Shown here one piece after another: positions 1-5,430 of a stretch of DNA of 11,196 nt. Source of the stretch: Candidatus Bathyarchaeota archaeon (lineage in GTDB: Archaea > Thermoproteota > Bathyarchaeia > 40CM-2-53-6); the NCBI GenBank assembly GCA_005888675.1, contig VBBA01000141.1:1-11196 (forward strand), in the 5' to 3' direction. Below the pieces are notes generated by a model. It was given only the letters and a program-made list of their open reading frames with translations. It was not told the origin of the DNA and did no database searches. Every line of letters begins with the position of its first letter. Position 1 is the first letter of the stretch. The position numbers and the translations under genes are program-made.

Positions 1-294
1 GAGGGGAACGTCTACAATATTTCGCCAGGCAATCCTATCACCAACAAAGATCTTGCGGACATGCTGCAAGCTATGATCGGGTTCAAGGGGAAGATACTCT
101 ACAACTCCTACCCGCCAGGCTATCCCCAGAGACCCAAATCCCAAGATCCACAATACCTAGTCCTGGATAGCTCGAAGATCTCAAGGGAATTAGGATGGAG
201 GCCGAGTCACACTTTGAAACAGGGTTTGAAGTCTACCGTCGATCTCTGGCGAAGAGTCCCATCTGGAAAGGTATTACAGCCGAATCTTGTCTAA
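1..294 (+). CDS. NAD-dependent sugar-nucleotide epimerase/dehydratase, C-terminal part (5' end outside window)
   Basis: Open from base 1 in frame 1 to TAA at 292-294, giving the last 97 residues of a longer protein. The fragment starts with a segment typical of the substrate domain of extended short-chain dehydrogenases (VYNISPGNPITNKDLADML). It ends with the conserved DSSKISRELGWRP stretch, where the substrate-binding helix region of UDP-glucose 4-epimerases and GDP-mannose or dTDP-glucose dehydratases lies, followed by an amphipathic helix ending LKSTVDLW. The Rossmann GxxGxxG motif and YxxxK catalytic pair would lie upstream and cannot be seen, so the exact substrate cannot be named. The family makes activated sugars for surface glycans or glycosylation in the cytoplasm. 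The gene converges on the zinc-ribbon gene that ends at 304, leaving 9 bp between them. Confidence 0.8.
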   Translation, partial: EGNVYNISPGNPITNKDLADMLQAMIGFKGKILYNSYPPGYPQRPKSQDPQYLVLDSSKISRELGWRPSHTLKQGLKSTVDLWRRVPSGKVLQPNLV

Positions 295-303
295 TTCGTA
301 GTG

Positions 304-525
304 CTACGGCGTCCGATCGGCCTCATCTTCCTCTTCCGGATCACGCTCTAAGGCAATGAAGCCGATGTACTTGCACGCATCGCAATAGTACTTCTCCGGA
401 AGGATCCAGCCTTCCAACTGACTCCGTGTTCTTCTGACCCGGCTACCACAGACTGGGCATGTAAGCGGGCTCTTCTGTCCACGCTTCATCATGCCCAGAA
501 CCTCCCGTAACGTCGACAGCGACAT
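304..525 (-). CDS. Small zinc-ribbon protein, function unknown
   Basis: 73 residues, ATG at 525-523, TAG at 306-304. Two knuckles are visible, CPVC at residues 23-26 and CDAC at 48-51, spaced as in a rubredoxin/TFIIS-type zinc ribbon. The stretch between them is basic (RVRRTR). The C-terminus is very acidic (RDPEEEDEADRTP), and the N-terminus has a short helix. It starts 11 bp after the aIF1 stop and is surely co-transcribed with it; GGGCGTGAG just before the ATG is a weak Shine-Dalgarno-like element. Such zinc ribbons often bind nucleic acid or a protein partner, and the pairing with a translation factor suggests a role in translation or RNA binding. That role is inference; I do not recognise a named family. 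Confidence 0.75.
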   Translation of the reverse strand: MSLSTLREVLGMMKRGQKSPLTCPVCGSRVRRTRSQLEGWILPEKYYCDACKYIGFIALERDPEEEDEADRTP

Positions 526-536
526 AGTCTCACGCC

Positions 537-845
537 CTAGTGAAGTTCGATGCTGGCTTCTGGGAAGCCATATTCAGTAAGGACCTTCTTGACCTTCTCC
601 CGATGATCCCCTTGCAGAATTATCGCGTTGTTCTTGGAAGTCCCGCCGCATGCACAATGGGTCTTCAGTTTTGTAGCGAGATCGCCAAGGTCAACACTCT
701 TTCCATCGATGCCTTCTACGATTGTCGCTGGCTTGCCCCACTTTCGCATTTCCAGCCGGACCTTTACGGTCTGCTGTTCCATGCTGATAGTGCCGCAAAC
801 GCACAGATCCTTTGGGAGGCCACAGGTAGAACAAACGTCCGCCAT
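537..845 (-). CDS. Translation initiation factor aIF1 (SUI1 family)
   Basis: 102 residues, ATG at 845-843, TAG at 539-537; usual length for archaeal SUI1 proteins. The N-terminus carries the archaeal Cys cluster CSTCGLPKDLCVCG (residues 5-18), likely a small metal-binding knuckle. The SUI1 alpha/beta fold follows, with recognisable blocks: KVRLEMRKWGKPATIVEGID (basic loop and first strands), DLATKLKTHCACGGTSKNNA (the conserved helix then CGGT-like turn), and ILQGDHREKVKKVLTEYGFP at the C-terminus. In archaea and eukaryotes aIF1/eIF1 binds the small subunit near the P site and proofreads start-codon choice. It is the first gene of a two-gene unit with the zinc-ribbon protein downstream. A TATA-like box lies about 60 bp upstream, and no strong Shine-Dalgarno sits at the usual spacing. 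Confidence 0.95.
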   Translation of the reverse strand: MADVCSTCGLPKDLCVCGTISMEQQTVKVRLEMRKWGKPATIVEGIDGKSVDLGDLATKLKTHCACGGTSKNNAIILQGDHREKVKKVLTEYGFPEASIELH

Positions 846-901
846 TTAGGCGTCTGAGACCTCGTGATATTCGTCCATCAATCAGATAGGGAGGTCTTGA
901 T

Positions 902-910
902 TATTTAAGG
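902..910 (-). promoter_or_regulatory. TATA-like box for the aIF1/zinc-ribbon operon
   Basis: Read on the minus strand the sequence is CCTTAAATAATC, a good match to the archaeal TATA element, about 60 bp before the aIF1 ATG. Initiation about 25 bp downstream would leave a leader of roughly 30 nt. Confidence 0.45.
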
Positions 911-942
911 GTGCCCTCACAAAAGCATGCAATGCGGCGCTG

Positions 943-1026
943 CTAGACTCCGAGATTCAGGAAGAATAGGAACCAGAATAGCCATGCCACGAATAATCCG
1001 GCAATGATCGTAGGCTTTTCATTCAT
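943..1026 (-). CDS. Putative single-helix membrane microprotein, 27 aa
   Basis: ATG at 1026-1024 and TAG at 945-943; an in-frame TAG two codons upstream fixes the start. The peptide is MNEKPTIIAGLFVAWLFW followed by FLFFLNLGV: four polar residues, a proline, then about 20 uninterrupted hydrophobic and aromatic residues up to the stop. That is the layout of a tiny single-pass membrane protein. A TATA-like CTACAATAT (1051-1059) lies about 30 bp before the ATG, as expected for a leaderless archaeal transcript. It sits on the same strand as aIF1, about 98 bp upstream of it. Function unknown. The alternative is a chance hydrophobic frame; the tight start, stop and promoter arrangement makes a real gene somewhat more likely. 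Confidence 0.45.
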   Translation of the reverse strand: MNEKPTIIAGLFVAWLFWFLFFLNLGV

Positions 1027-1050
1027 GAGCTACTAAATGTGCGGTCTGAG

Positions 1051-1059
1051 ATATTGTAG
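1051..1059 (-). promoter_or_regulatory. TATA-like box for the 27-aa membrane microprotein
   Basis: Minus-strand sequence CTACAATAT, centred about 30 bp before the ATG at 1026. A transcript starting about 25 bp downstream would have almost no leader. Confidence 0.3.
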
Positions 1060-1078
1060 GAATCGTAACCAAGAATCG

Positions 1079-1153
1079 TTTCTTTGGGTGACCCATTCCT
1101 TCGGTTCTTAGAATGGCAATCTAACCCGACCGGAAGACGGGTTTTCTTTGGGT
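1079..1153. repeat. 11-bp direct repeat flanking two RNA-type hairpins
   Basis: TTTCTTTGGGT occurs at 1079-1089 and again at 1143-1153. Between the copies are two inverted repeats: CCATTC (1092-1097) with GAATGG (1110-1115), and AACCCG (1123-1128) with CGGGTT (1138-1143). The second stem is followed on the plus strand by TTTTCTTT, so it resembles a terminator or the end of a small structured RNA. No plus-strand gene ends just upstream, so its role is unclear. Confidence 0.4.
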
Positions 1154-1204
1154 ATGGCTGGATAGCCAGAATAGCCCAATTCTATCCGATTTGAGAGCTT
1201 CTAG

Positions 1205-1223
1205 CCGATAAATTCATAATCGG
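1205..1223. promoter_or_regulatory. AT-rich promoter-like region with short inverted repeat, before the orphan ORF
   Basis: CCGAT (1205-1209) and ATCGG (1219-1223) form a 5-bp inverted repeat around an AT-rich core, and GGTAAATACA follows at 1222-1231. Either AT-rich element sits about 25-27 bp before a possible ATG (1234 or 1255) of the downstream reading frame, the archaeal TATA spacing. Confidence 0.3.
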
Positions 1224-1254
1224 TAAATACAGGATGGAGAGATTGGCATTTACT

Positions 1255-1500
1255 ATGAGCGACAGAATAGTTCTGTCTGTAGAGCTCGAATTTCTCAACA
1301 AGTATCTGTTTAACGCTTTGAAGAGGAGCCTCTACAATGCGACGCCGAAGCGAAAGTTGGAGATTATCTACTACTATTCACGTGATCCCAGGGTTAAATT
1401 CTCGATCGCGATTTCAGGATATAGTACGACACCAGCACCCGCTCCGCAATGGAGCACTGTATTCAACAACGCTCAGGCAATGCGCCACTATCTCAGATAA
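1255..1500 (+). CDS. Hypothetical small protein
   Basis: 81 residues from ATG 1255 to TAA 1498-1500; an in-frame ATG at 1234 would add seven residues. The later start is preferred because GGTAAATACA at 1222-1231 lies about 27 bp upstream, which fits a leaderless transcript. The protein begins MSDRIVLSVELEFLNKYL, suggesting a strand then an amphipathic helix, has a lysine/arginine-rich middle (TPKRKLEIIYYYSRDPRVK) and ends in a proline-rich tail. No membrane segment, Cys motif or known fold is visible. Third positions vary as in coding sequence. It converges on TFB with 9 bp between the stops. I do not recognise a family; a non-coding open frame remains possible. Confidence 0.45.
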   Translation: MSDRIVLSVELEFLNKYLFNALKRSLYNATPKRKLEIIYYYSRDPRVKFSIAISGYSTTPAPAPQWSTVFNNAQAMRHYLR

Positions 1501-1509
1501 TACGGTAAA

Positions 1510-2442
1510 TCAGGCGTTTAGGCCAAGGGATTCCTTCAAGCCCTTGTACCTGTTCCGAACTGTAACCTCGGTAACGTTTGCTATCTCCGCAATTTCTTTC
1601 TGAGTCTTCTTCTCAGACTCTAAAACACATGCAACATAAAGAGCTGCAGCAGCGAGACCCATCGGATCCTTCCCAGCTACTACTCCCTTCTTCTTCGCAT
1701 CTTTCAGTACACGAATCGCGGTCTGTTGAGTTTGCATGGATATCTCGGCTCTGCTGGCAATCTTGGATACGCACCTGACGGGATCTTCAACCGGCATTGT
1801 CATTCCCAGTTCTCGAAGCAACAGACGATAACATCGGGCGACGTCCTTCTTCTTTATCCTACTAGCGGCTGAGACCTCCTTCAGGGTTCGTGGGGTTTCG
1901 GAGGATCTGCAGGCAGCGTACAATGATGCGGCGGCAATTGCCGCGATCGATCTACCTCGGACCAGACCGCTATCCAAAGCTTTCCGGTACACTATAGCGC
2001 CAGACTCTTTGATCGGATTCGGGACATGAAGCTTGTCAGTGAGGCGATCGAGTTCCGCCATTGCCTGTGCAAGGTTGCGATCCGCAGAGGAATGCACTCT
2101 AGTCCTGATCTGCCATTTGCGAAGCCGCAACATCTCCATCCTGGTCTCAGGGGAAAGCTGCCGGCCATATGCGTCTCGGTTAACACGATCGATTACTGTG
2201 GACAGTCCCTTGTCATGAATCGCGAATGATGTCGGTATACCGACACGGCCTCTCTCGTCCTTCTCTTCCTTGGTGAAAGCGCGCCATTCAGGGCCGCGAC
2301 TCATGAGATTCTGTGATAAAACAAGTCCGCAATCTTGGCAAATTGTCTCGCCCTGGTCAAAGTCTTCAATGAGGTTAAGGCTACTGCACTCTGGACAAAC
2401 GTGCACTTTTGGCGGTTTGGCAGCGGGTGACGGGATGCTCAT
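1510..2442 (-). CDS. tfb: Transcription initiation factor B (TFB/TFIIB homologue)
   Basis: 310 residues, ATG at 2442-2440, TGA at 1512-1510; normal length for archaeal TFB. The N-terminal zinc ribbon has C16/C19 and C35/C38 (CPEC...CQDC), which bind the RNA polymerase dock. The conserved B-reader/linker follows (SRGPEWRAFTKEEKDERGRVG, residues about 48-68). Two cyclin-fold repeats come next, roughly residues 110-205 and 210-305. The second ends in the helix-turn-helix TQKEIAEIANVTEVTVRNRYKGL that reads the BRE upstream of the TATA box. The first repeat includes GRSIAAIAAASLYAACR, a signature stretch of the family. TFB bridges TBP-bound promoters and RNA polymerase. It is a single gene in its own unit; an AT-rich divergent promoter region lies between it and the tRNA gene. 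Many archaea carry several TFB paralogues, so this may not be the only one. Confidence 0.97.
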   Translation of the reverse strand: MSIPSPAAKPPKVHVCPECSSLNLIEDFDQGETICQDCGLVLSQNLMSRGPEWRAFTKEEKDERGRVGIPTSFAIHDKGLSTVIDRVNRDAYGRQLSPETRMEMLRLRKWQIRTRVHSSADRNLAQAMAELDRLTDKLHVPNPIKESGAIVYRKALDSGLVRGRSIAAIAAASLYAACRSSETPRTLKEVSAASRIKKKDVARCYRLLLRELGMTMPVEDPVRCVSKIASRAEISMQTQQTAIRVLKDAKKKGVVAGKDPMGLAAAALYVACVLESEKKTQKEIAEIANVTEVTVRNRYKGLKESLGLNA

Positions 2443-2538
2443 GAGTATTCCAAGTTACCTTGCCTATACCTCGCTACGCTAGGAAGTCGTCTTTCTAGTG
2501 AGTGGCCAGACAAGGAAGTGAAATTCGATGGCTGAATA

Positions 2539-2570
2539 GGATATATAAGTATTGCGACAATAATATAAGC
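2539..2570. promoter_or_regulatory. Divergent promoter region (two TATA-like boxes) between TFB and tRNA-Gln
   Basis: Two TATA-like elements lie here: ATATATAAG at 2541-2549 and TAATATAAG at 2561-2569 on the plus strand. Read on the minus strand these are CTTATATAT and CTTATATTA. They sit 60-90 bp before the tRNA and about 100-125 bp before the TFB start, so either gene could use either box; the leaders would be long for archaea. I cannot assign direction from sequence alone. Confidence 0.4.
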
Positions 2571-2659
2571 AAGCTGCGGTTCTAGCTGCAAACCTCATAT
2601 TGCCACCTGACCGTTGCAGCGAACTTTGTAGCCCGGTGGTGTAGCGGCCTAGCATAGCA

Positions 2660-2715
2660 TGGACACTTCACGCATTAGTGGCCAGATAACTCATGTTTGT
2701 GGAGTGTTCCTAGCC
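2660..2715 (+). other. Non-canonical tRNA intron at position 29/30 (56 nt)
   Basis: The boundaries restore the anticodon stem (GCA + GG) and also fit a bulge-helix-bulge. The outer helix is AGC (2651-2653) with GCT (2717-2719). The central helix is 2654-2657 with 2710-2713, three Watson-Crick pairs plus one A-G. The bulges are CA|T (2658-2660) and CC|G (2714-2716), cut after their second nucleotide. The inner helix has ten consecutive pairs (2661-2670 with 2700-2709, two of them G-U). Introns at 29/30 are known in some Crenarchaeota and relatives and are cut by the splicing endonuclease EndA. Confidence 0.85.
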
Positions 2716-2723
2716 GGCTCTGG

Positions 2724-2744
2724 ATCCCTGTCGTGGTAGGGGTA
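2724..2744 (+). other. Canonical tRNA intron at position 37/38 (21 nt)
   Basis: Removing 2724-2744 joins G37 to A38 and makes the loop CTCTGGA. A relaxed but complete bulge-helix-bulge is visible. The spliced stem 27-31/39-43 flanks it, and the central helix is CTCT (2718-2721) with GGGG (2739-2742), two C-G and two U-G pairs. The bulges are GG|A and TA|A. The anticodon pairs with the intron, as is usual at this site. Confidence 0.8.
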
Positions 2745-2782
2745 ACCTGCTGACGGGAGTTCGAATCTCCCCCGGGCTACCA

Positions 2783-2794
2783 GAGGCCGGCCTC
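2783..2794. repeat. 12-bp perfect palindrome directly after the tRNA CCA
   Basis: GAGGCCGGCCTC begins at the first base after the encoded CCA. It may act in 3' processing or termination, or be a recombination target, since tRNA 3' ends are common integrase sites. No second copy is seen in this window. The rest of 2795-2954 shows no gene. Confidence 0.35.
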
Positions 2795-2954
2795 GAATAT
2801 ACCCGATTCCGAGGTAACTTCTCTCCCTGGGCCAAGTGGTAAAACGAAACCTCGCCCCAGTCACTCGCCTCGTCAAGAAGATAGAACGGTCGATTAGAGA
2901 AACTCCCCTGGTTTCTACGTGGCGGAGCCAGTTTTGCAATGTCATTACGGAGAG

Positions 2955-3944
2955 TCAGTTAGCTGGACGAAGAACTAGCCTTCCTACATGATGCGAGCCC
3001 AAAGCATGGTGGGCGTCAACGATTCGGTCAAGCGAGAATATCTCGTCAAGGTGCACCTGGAAAGGCCCCGCTTCGATCAACTTGTTGAGCCTGTCCATCA
3101 ATCCTCGATCCATGTTCTCGGGATCCTTGTTGACTATGTAAGGGGGCAGGAGCTTGACATTGGATGGTATCTTGGGCGGCTTCACTCCGACTGGGTGCGC
3201 CACACGCCCGCCTTCGGCCATGGCAGTGAGAGCCTTTTCAGCCGGCTCTCCACCAACTGTGAGGAATGCCGCGTCGAAACCATCGGGGGCGTATTCTCGA
3301 GCTGAGAGCGCAACATCTCCAGTGTGCCCTTCGACGACGCCTTTGGCACCCAACCTCTCAGCAAGAGCCACTCCGTCATCTTGTGAGGCTACTGCAAACA
3401 CATGTGCTCCCATCCGTGTTGCGAATTGAACTGCCAAATGCCCAACTGTGCCGCTCGCCCCGACGATAATCAATTTTTCATCCGGCTTCAGGTGCAAAAT
3501 GTCATCGAGTCCCTTTAGGGCAGTGGCACCCCCAATAACCAAAGCACTTGCCTGTTCCAACGTTAGATTAGAGGGGATCCGCCAAGCTTGCTCCGCATTC
3601 ACCGCCGCATATTGGGCGTGGAATCCAGCTTTTGGGTTTCTTTGCCAGATAAAACCGTAGATCGAATCTCCATTCTGGAACCCGCTAACTTTTTCCCCTA
3701 CATCTACGATTTTACCGGCTCCTTCGGAACCAAGCACGACAGGGAATCTTGTCTGGATCTTGTACAAATTGGCCATTGCACCTTCACGCTCGAGCTGGTC
3801 CCAGATGCCCACGCCAGCAGATTTGACTTGAATCAAAATCTGATCCGGTTTAGTTTCTGGCACCGGAAGCGTCCTGACCGTAAGTACTTCAGGACCCCCG
3901 AATCGGTCTATCACAACTGCACGCATCTCATCGCTAGGAATCAT
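2955..3944 (-). CDS. Zinc-less medium-chain dehydrogenase/quinone oxidoreductase-like protein
   Basis: 329 residues from ATG 3944-3942; TAA/TAG-type stop region at 2955. It has the opening MRAVVIDRFGGPEVL of the zeta-crystallin/quinone oxidoreductase branch of the MDR superfamily, a GroES-like N-domain (FPVVLGSEGAGKIVDVG), then the Rossmann motif GASGTVG (residues 162-168) for NADPH. The C-terminal GRLVLRP ends the fold normally. The structural-zinc Cys cluster and catalytic Cys are absent, so it is the zinc-free type that reduces quinones, enones or similar carbonyls in the cytoplasm. Three starts are possible: TTG 3965, ATG 3944 and ATG 3926. The TTG lies upstream of the transcription start predicted from the AATATT box near 3980, and ATG 3926 is where the family usually begins, so the start could be 18 bp later. 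It diverges from the AsnC-like regulator at 4020, which may control it. Confidence 0.9.
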   Translation of the reverse strand: MIPSDEMRAVVIDRFGGPEVLTVRTLPVPETKPDQILIQVKSAGVGIWDQLEREGAMANLYKIQTRFPVVLGSEGAGKIVDVGEKVSGFQNGDSIYGFIWQRNPKAGFHAQYAAVNAEQAWRIPSNLTLEQASALVIGGATALKGLDDILHLKPDEKLIIVGASGTVGHLAVQFATRMGAHVFAVASQDDGVALAERLGAKGVVEGHTGDVALSAREYAPDGFDAAFLTVGGEPAEKALTAMAEGGRVAHPVGVKPPKIPSNVKLLPPYIVNKDPENMDRGLMDRLNKLIEAGPFQVHLDEIFSLDRIVDAHHALGSHHVGRLVLRPAN

Positions 3945-3977
3945 ATCTATCTCAACAGTCTCCAAGTATCTCGGAAC

Positions 3978-3987
3978 GTAATATTCA
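3978..3987. promoter_or_regulatory. Shared TATA-like element between the oxidoreductase and AsnC-like genes
   Basis: GTAATATTCA contains the self-complementary AATATT. On the plus strand it is about 38 bp before the GTG at 4020, and on the minus strand about 38 bp before the ATG at 3944. Initiation 25 bp away would give leaders near 12 nt in each direction. Confidence 0.4.
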
Positions 3988-4019
3988 CTTGTTGAACTCG
4001 ATTAAGCAAACATGAAAAC

Positions 4020-4934
4020 GTGGATAAATTGGACGAGCTTGACGTAAGAATATTCAGGGCCCTCCTCACGGACAACATCAGCGCTCCTTTCTCCCCCCAT
4101 CTCAAAACCTCGTTGAGGGGAGTGGCCCGGAAGCTCAACGTTGACGATGTAACCGTTAGAAACCGGTTCAAACGTTTCCAAGACCAAGGCTTCCTATCAG
4201 GCTGGAGACTTCTTCCCAATCCTACCCTGTTCGGCTACAGAATGATGAACGTTCTAGTTGACACTCCGCCAAAGTCTCCAAAGAGCCTCATGATGGCGAA
4301 GCTAGAGCTCATCCGTGGCACCGTAGTGTTACTAGATTACCAGGGAGATTCGCTGGGCATAGTTCTCTTCTATGAAAGTGACCAATCACTGTCACAAACC
4401 ATAGAGCTAATTTCGAAGATCACAAGCGCGAAGAAGATTATTCAGTTTCGCGCGATCCTGCCGATCGGACAAGCGAGCCGCTTTACTGATGCCGACTGGG
4501 CGATCATACGCAATATGGAACATGACGCGTGGAAATCGCACGTGAAGGTTGCAAAAGAACTTGGATACACGGCTAGAACAGTGAAGAACAGACTAGAAAG
4601 ACTCGAACGCCAAAATGCTCTCGTAATACCACCGGCACTTGATATTGCGTCCATCGATCGGATGATCGGCTTAGTACTCTACTACTCTTACACTAGTCGC
4701 GAGATGAAAGAGGCGGTCGATCGGACACTACTCTCGCATTTTGACGGCAATTACCTATGGGCTCGACTAACCGATCCTGAAGGAGCCTATCTGATCCTCT
4801 TGGCCCCTACGATGGCGTCAGTCAAACGATATCAAGAATGGACCAGACAGCAACCGGGAGTCGCTAGCGCAAGGGCTGAGATCATTGTCGAGAGTATCAA
4901 CCTGTGGGAAAAGACCAGCGAGCTATTCCAATAA
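4020..4934 (+). CDS. AsnC/Lrp-like transcriptional regulator with two HTH domains
   Basis: 304 residues, GTG start at 4020, TAA at 4932-4934. The GTG is chosen because LDELDVRIFRALL just after it is the usual first helix of an AsnC-type HTH. The first HTH spans residues 4-60 (SLRGVARKLNVDDVTVRNRFKRF). An alpha/beta segment follows (about 65-148), and a second HTH spans 155-205 (FTDADWAIIRNM, then VAKELGYTARTVKNRLERLERQ). A second alpha/beta segment occupies about 212-300. The whole is thus a tandem duplication of HTH plus regulatory domain, giving two DNA-reading heads in one chain. The regulatory halves do not show a clear RAM ligand motif. It diverges from the oxidoreductase gene with one AT-rich promoter between them, so local control of that gene is a reasonable inference. 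Confidence 0.8.
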   Translation: MDKLDELDVRIFRALLTDNISAPFSPHLKTSLRGVARKLNVDDVTVRNRFKRFQDQGFLSGWRLLPNPTLFGYRMMNVLVDTPPKSPKSLMMAKLELIRGTVVLLDYQGDSLGIVLFYESDQSLSQTIELISKITSAKKIIQFRAILPIGQASRFTDADWAIIRNMEHDAWKSHVKVAKELGYTARTVKNRLERLERQNALVIPPALDIASIDRMIGLVLYYSYTSREMKEAVDRTLLSHFDGNYLWARLTDPEGAYLILLAPTMASVKRYQEWTRQQPGVASARAEIIVESINLWEKTSELFQ

Positions 4935-5325
4935 CAGACTCTGCTGAAACCCATCTAAAGGCCTAAAACGATTCAAGCAAGCGAACACCAAATGGCTGAA
5001 GAAAATCCGACTAAAACGGTTTCTTCGAACTAACTGGGGTAGAGTAAAGGGAATTAGATTATCGCCAAAGCGACTGATCGACTTTTTAATAATTTTTAGC
5101 ATGATCTCAACGCTGGGGACCAAAATCGCCCATTTTGAGCTCAGTTTGCCAATCGGAGCACACTTTTTCTGGCCCCCGATGTCTTCCTCATGAATTTCCG
5201 CTATGTTTAAATGAATAAACCCGTTTCCGCAAAATGCTATTCTCACATTTTGAGCGATTAACTGCAGATCTCGCTCATTTTGAGGCGCAGTAGAAAGTTA
5301 AGTTGGAAAAAAGGGGGGGTAGATT
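4935..5325. other. Intergenic stretch, no convincing gene; AT-rich with repeated CATTTTG motifs
   Basis: Between the AsnC-like gene and the next possible ORF I find only very short frames (13-16 codons) on the plus strand and a minus frame at 4923-5246 with no recognisable features and a GTG start. A T-rich run (CTTTTTAATAATTTTTAG, about 5081-5099) could end transcription of the regulator. TTTAAAT at 5206-5212 could be a TATA box for plus-strand transcription. The repeated motifs are listed separately. Confidence 0.5.
5121..5284. repeat. Cluster of CATTTTG/CAAAATG motifs, operator-like
   Basis: CATTTTGAG occurs three times (5131-5139, 5246-5254, 5276-5284). Two copies are arms of inverted repeats: CAAAAT (5121-5126) with ATTTTG (5132-5137), and CAAAATG (5230-5236) with CATTTTG (5246-5252), seven perfect pairs around nine bases. 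The last two copies lie downstream of the TATA-like box at 5206, where a repressor could act. Confidence 0.45.
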
Positions 5326-5430
5326 GTGAAGTTTCAAGACGTGAAAGAGACATTCCGAGAGGGATTCACGGTCGTGCCTCTTAGTCGGTTACTCGAGGGA
5401 TATCTTCTCTTCGGCCCCCGTAATCCATAA
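5326..5430 (+). CDS. Possible small protein, 34 aa (weak)
   Basis: GTG at 5326 to TAA at 5428-5430, 34 residues, beginning MKFQDVKETFREGFTVVPLS with a mixed charged helix and then a short hydrophobic stretch. A purine run ending GGGGGGGT lies 4-10 bp before the GTG and could serve as a ribosome binding site. The 3' end overlaps the rhomboid gene by 42 bp in the opposite direction. No family is recognised. It is listed because of the leader, but it may well be a chance frame. Confidence 0.2.
   Translation: MKFQDVKETFREGFTVVPLSRLLEGYLLFGPRNP

Larger units (their letters stand above)
2630..2782 (+). tRNA. tRNA-Gln (CUG) with two introns and encoded CCA
   Basis: Exons are 2630-2659, 2716-2723 and 2745-2782, giving 73 nt plus CCA. 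The acceptor AGCCCGG (2630-2636) pairs perfectly with CCGGGCT (2772-2778); A73 and CCA follow. The D arm is GTGT/GCAT with A14, G18 and G19 present. The T arm is GGGAG-TTCGAAT-CTCCC (2755-2771). After splicing the anticodon stem is GCAGG/CCTGC, five perfect pairs, around the loop CTCTGGA with anticodon CTG (2720-2722). A1-U72 with A73 and the opening AGCCCGGTGGTGTAG fit archaeal tRNA-Gln. Neither intron can be kept without destroying the anticodon stem. A minus-strand frame at 2691-2945 runs through the gene and is not coding. Confidence 0.92.

Noticed and set aside
540..857. Plus-strand open frames opposite aIF1
   Set aside because: Antisense shadows of the aIF1 gene.
2691..2945. Minus-strand open frame of 84 codons
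   Set aside because: It runs through the tRNA-Gln gene, whose stems are certain, and has no recognisable domain.
2795..2954. Possible second RNA or tRNA after tRNA-Gln (CGAGGT and ACCTCG can pair at a distance)
   Set aside because: No T arm (TTCNANN loop with stem) or acceptor pairing could be found, so no RNA gene is supported.
3588..3995. Plus-strand open frame of 135 codons
   Set aside because: Antisense to the MDR oxidoreductase, whose domains are unmistakable.
4923..5246. Minus-strand open frame of 107 codons with GTG start
   Set aside because: No domain, overlaps the end of the AsnC-like gene and crosses the T-rich run and repeated motifs; better explained as non-coding.
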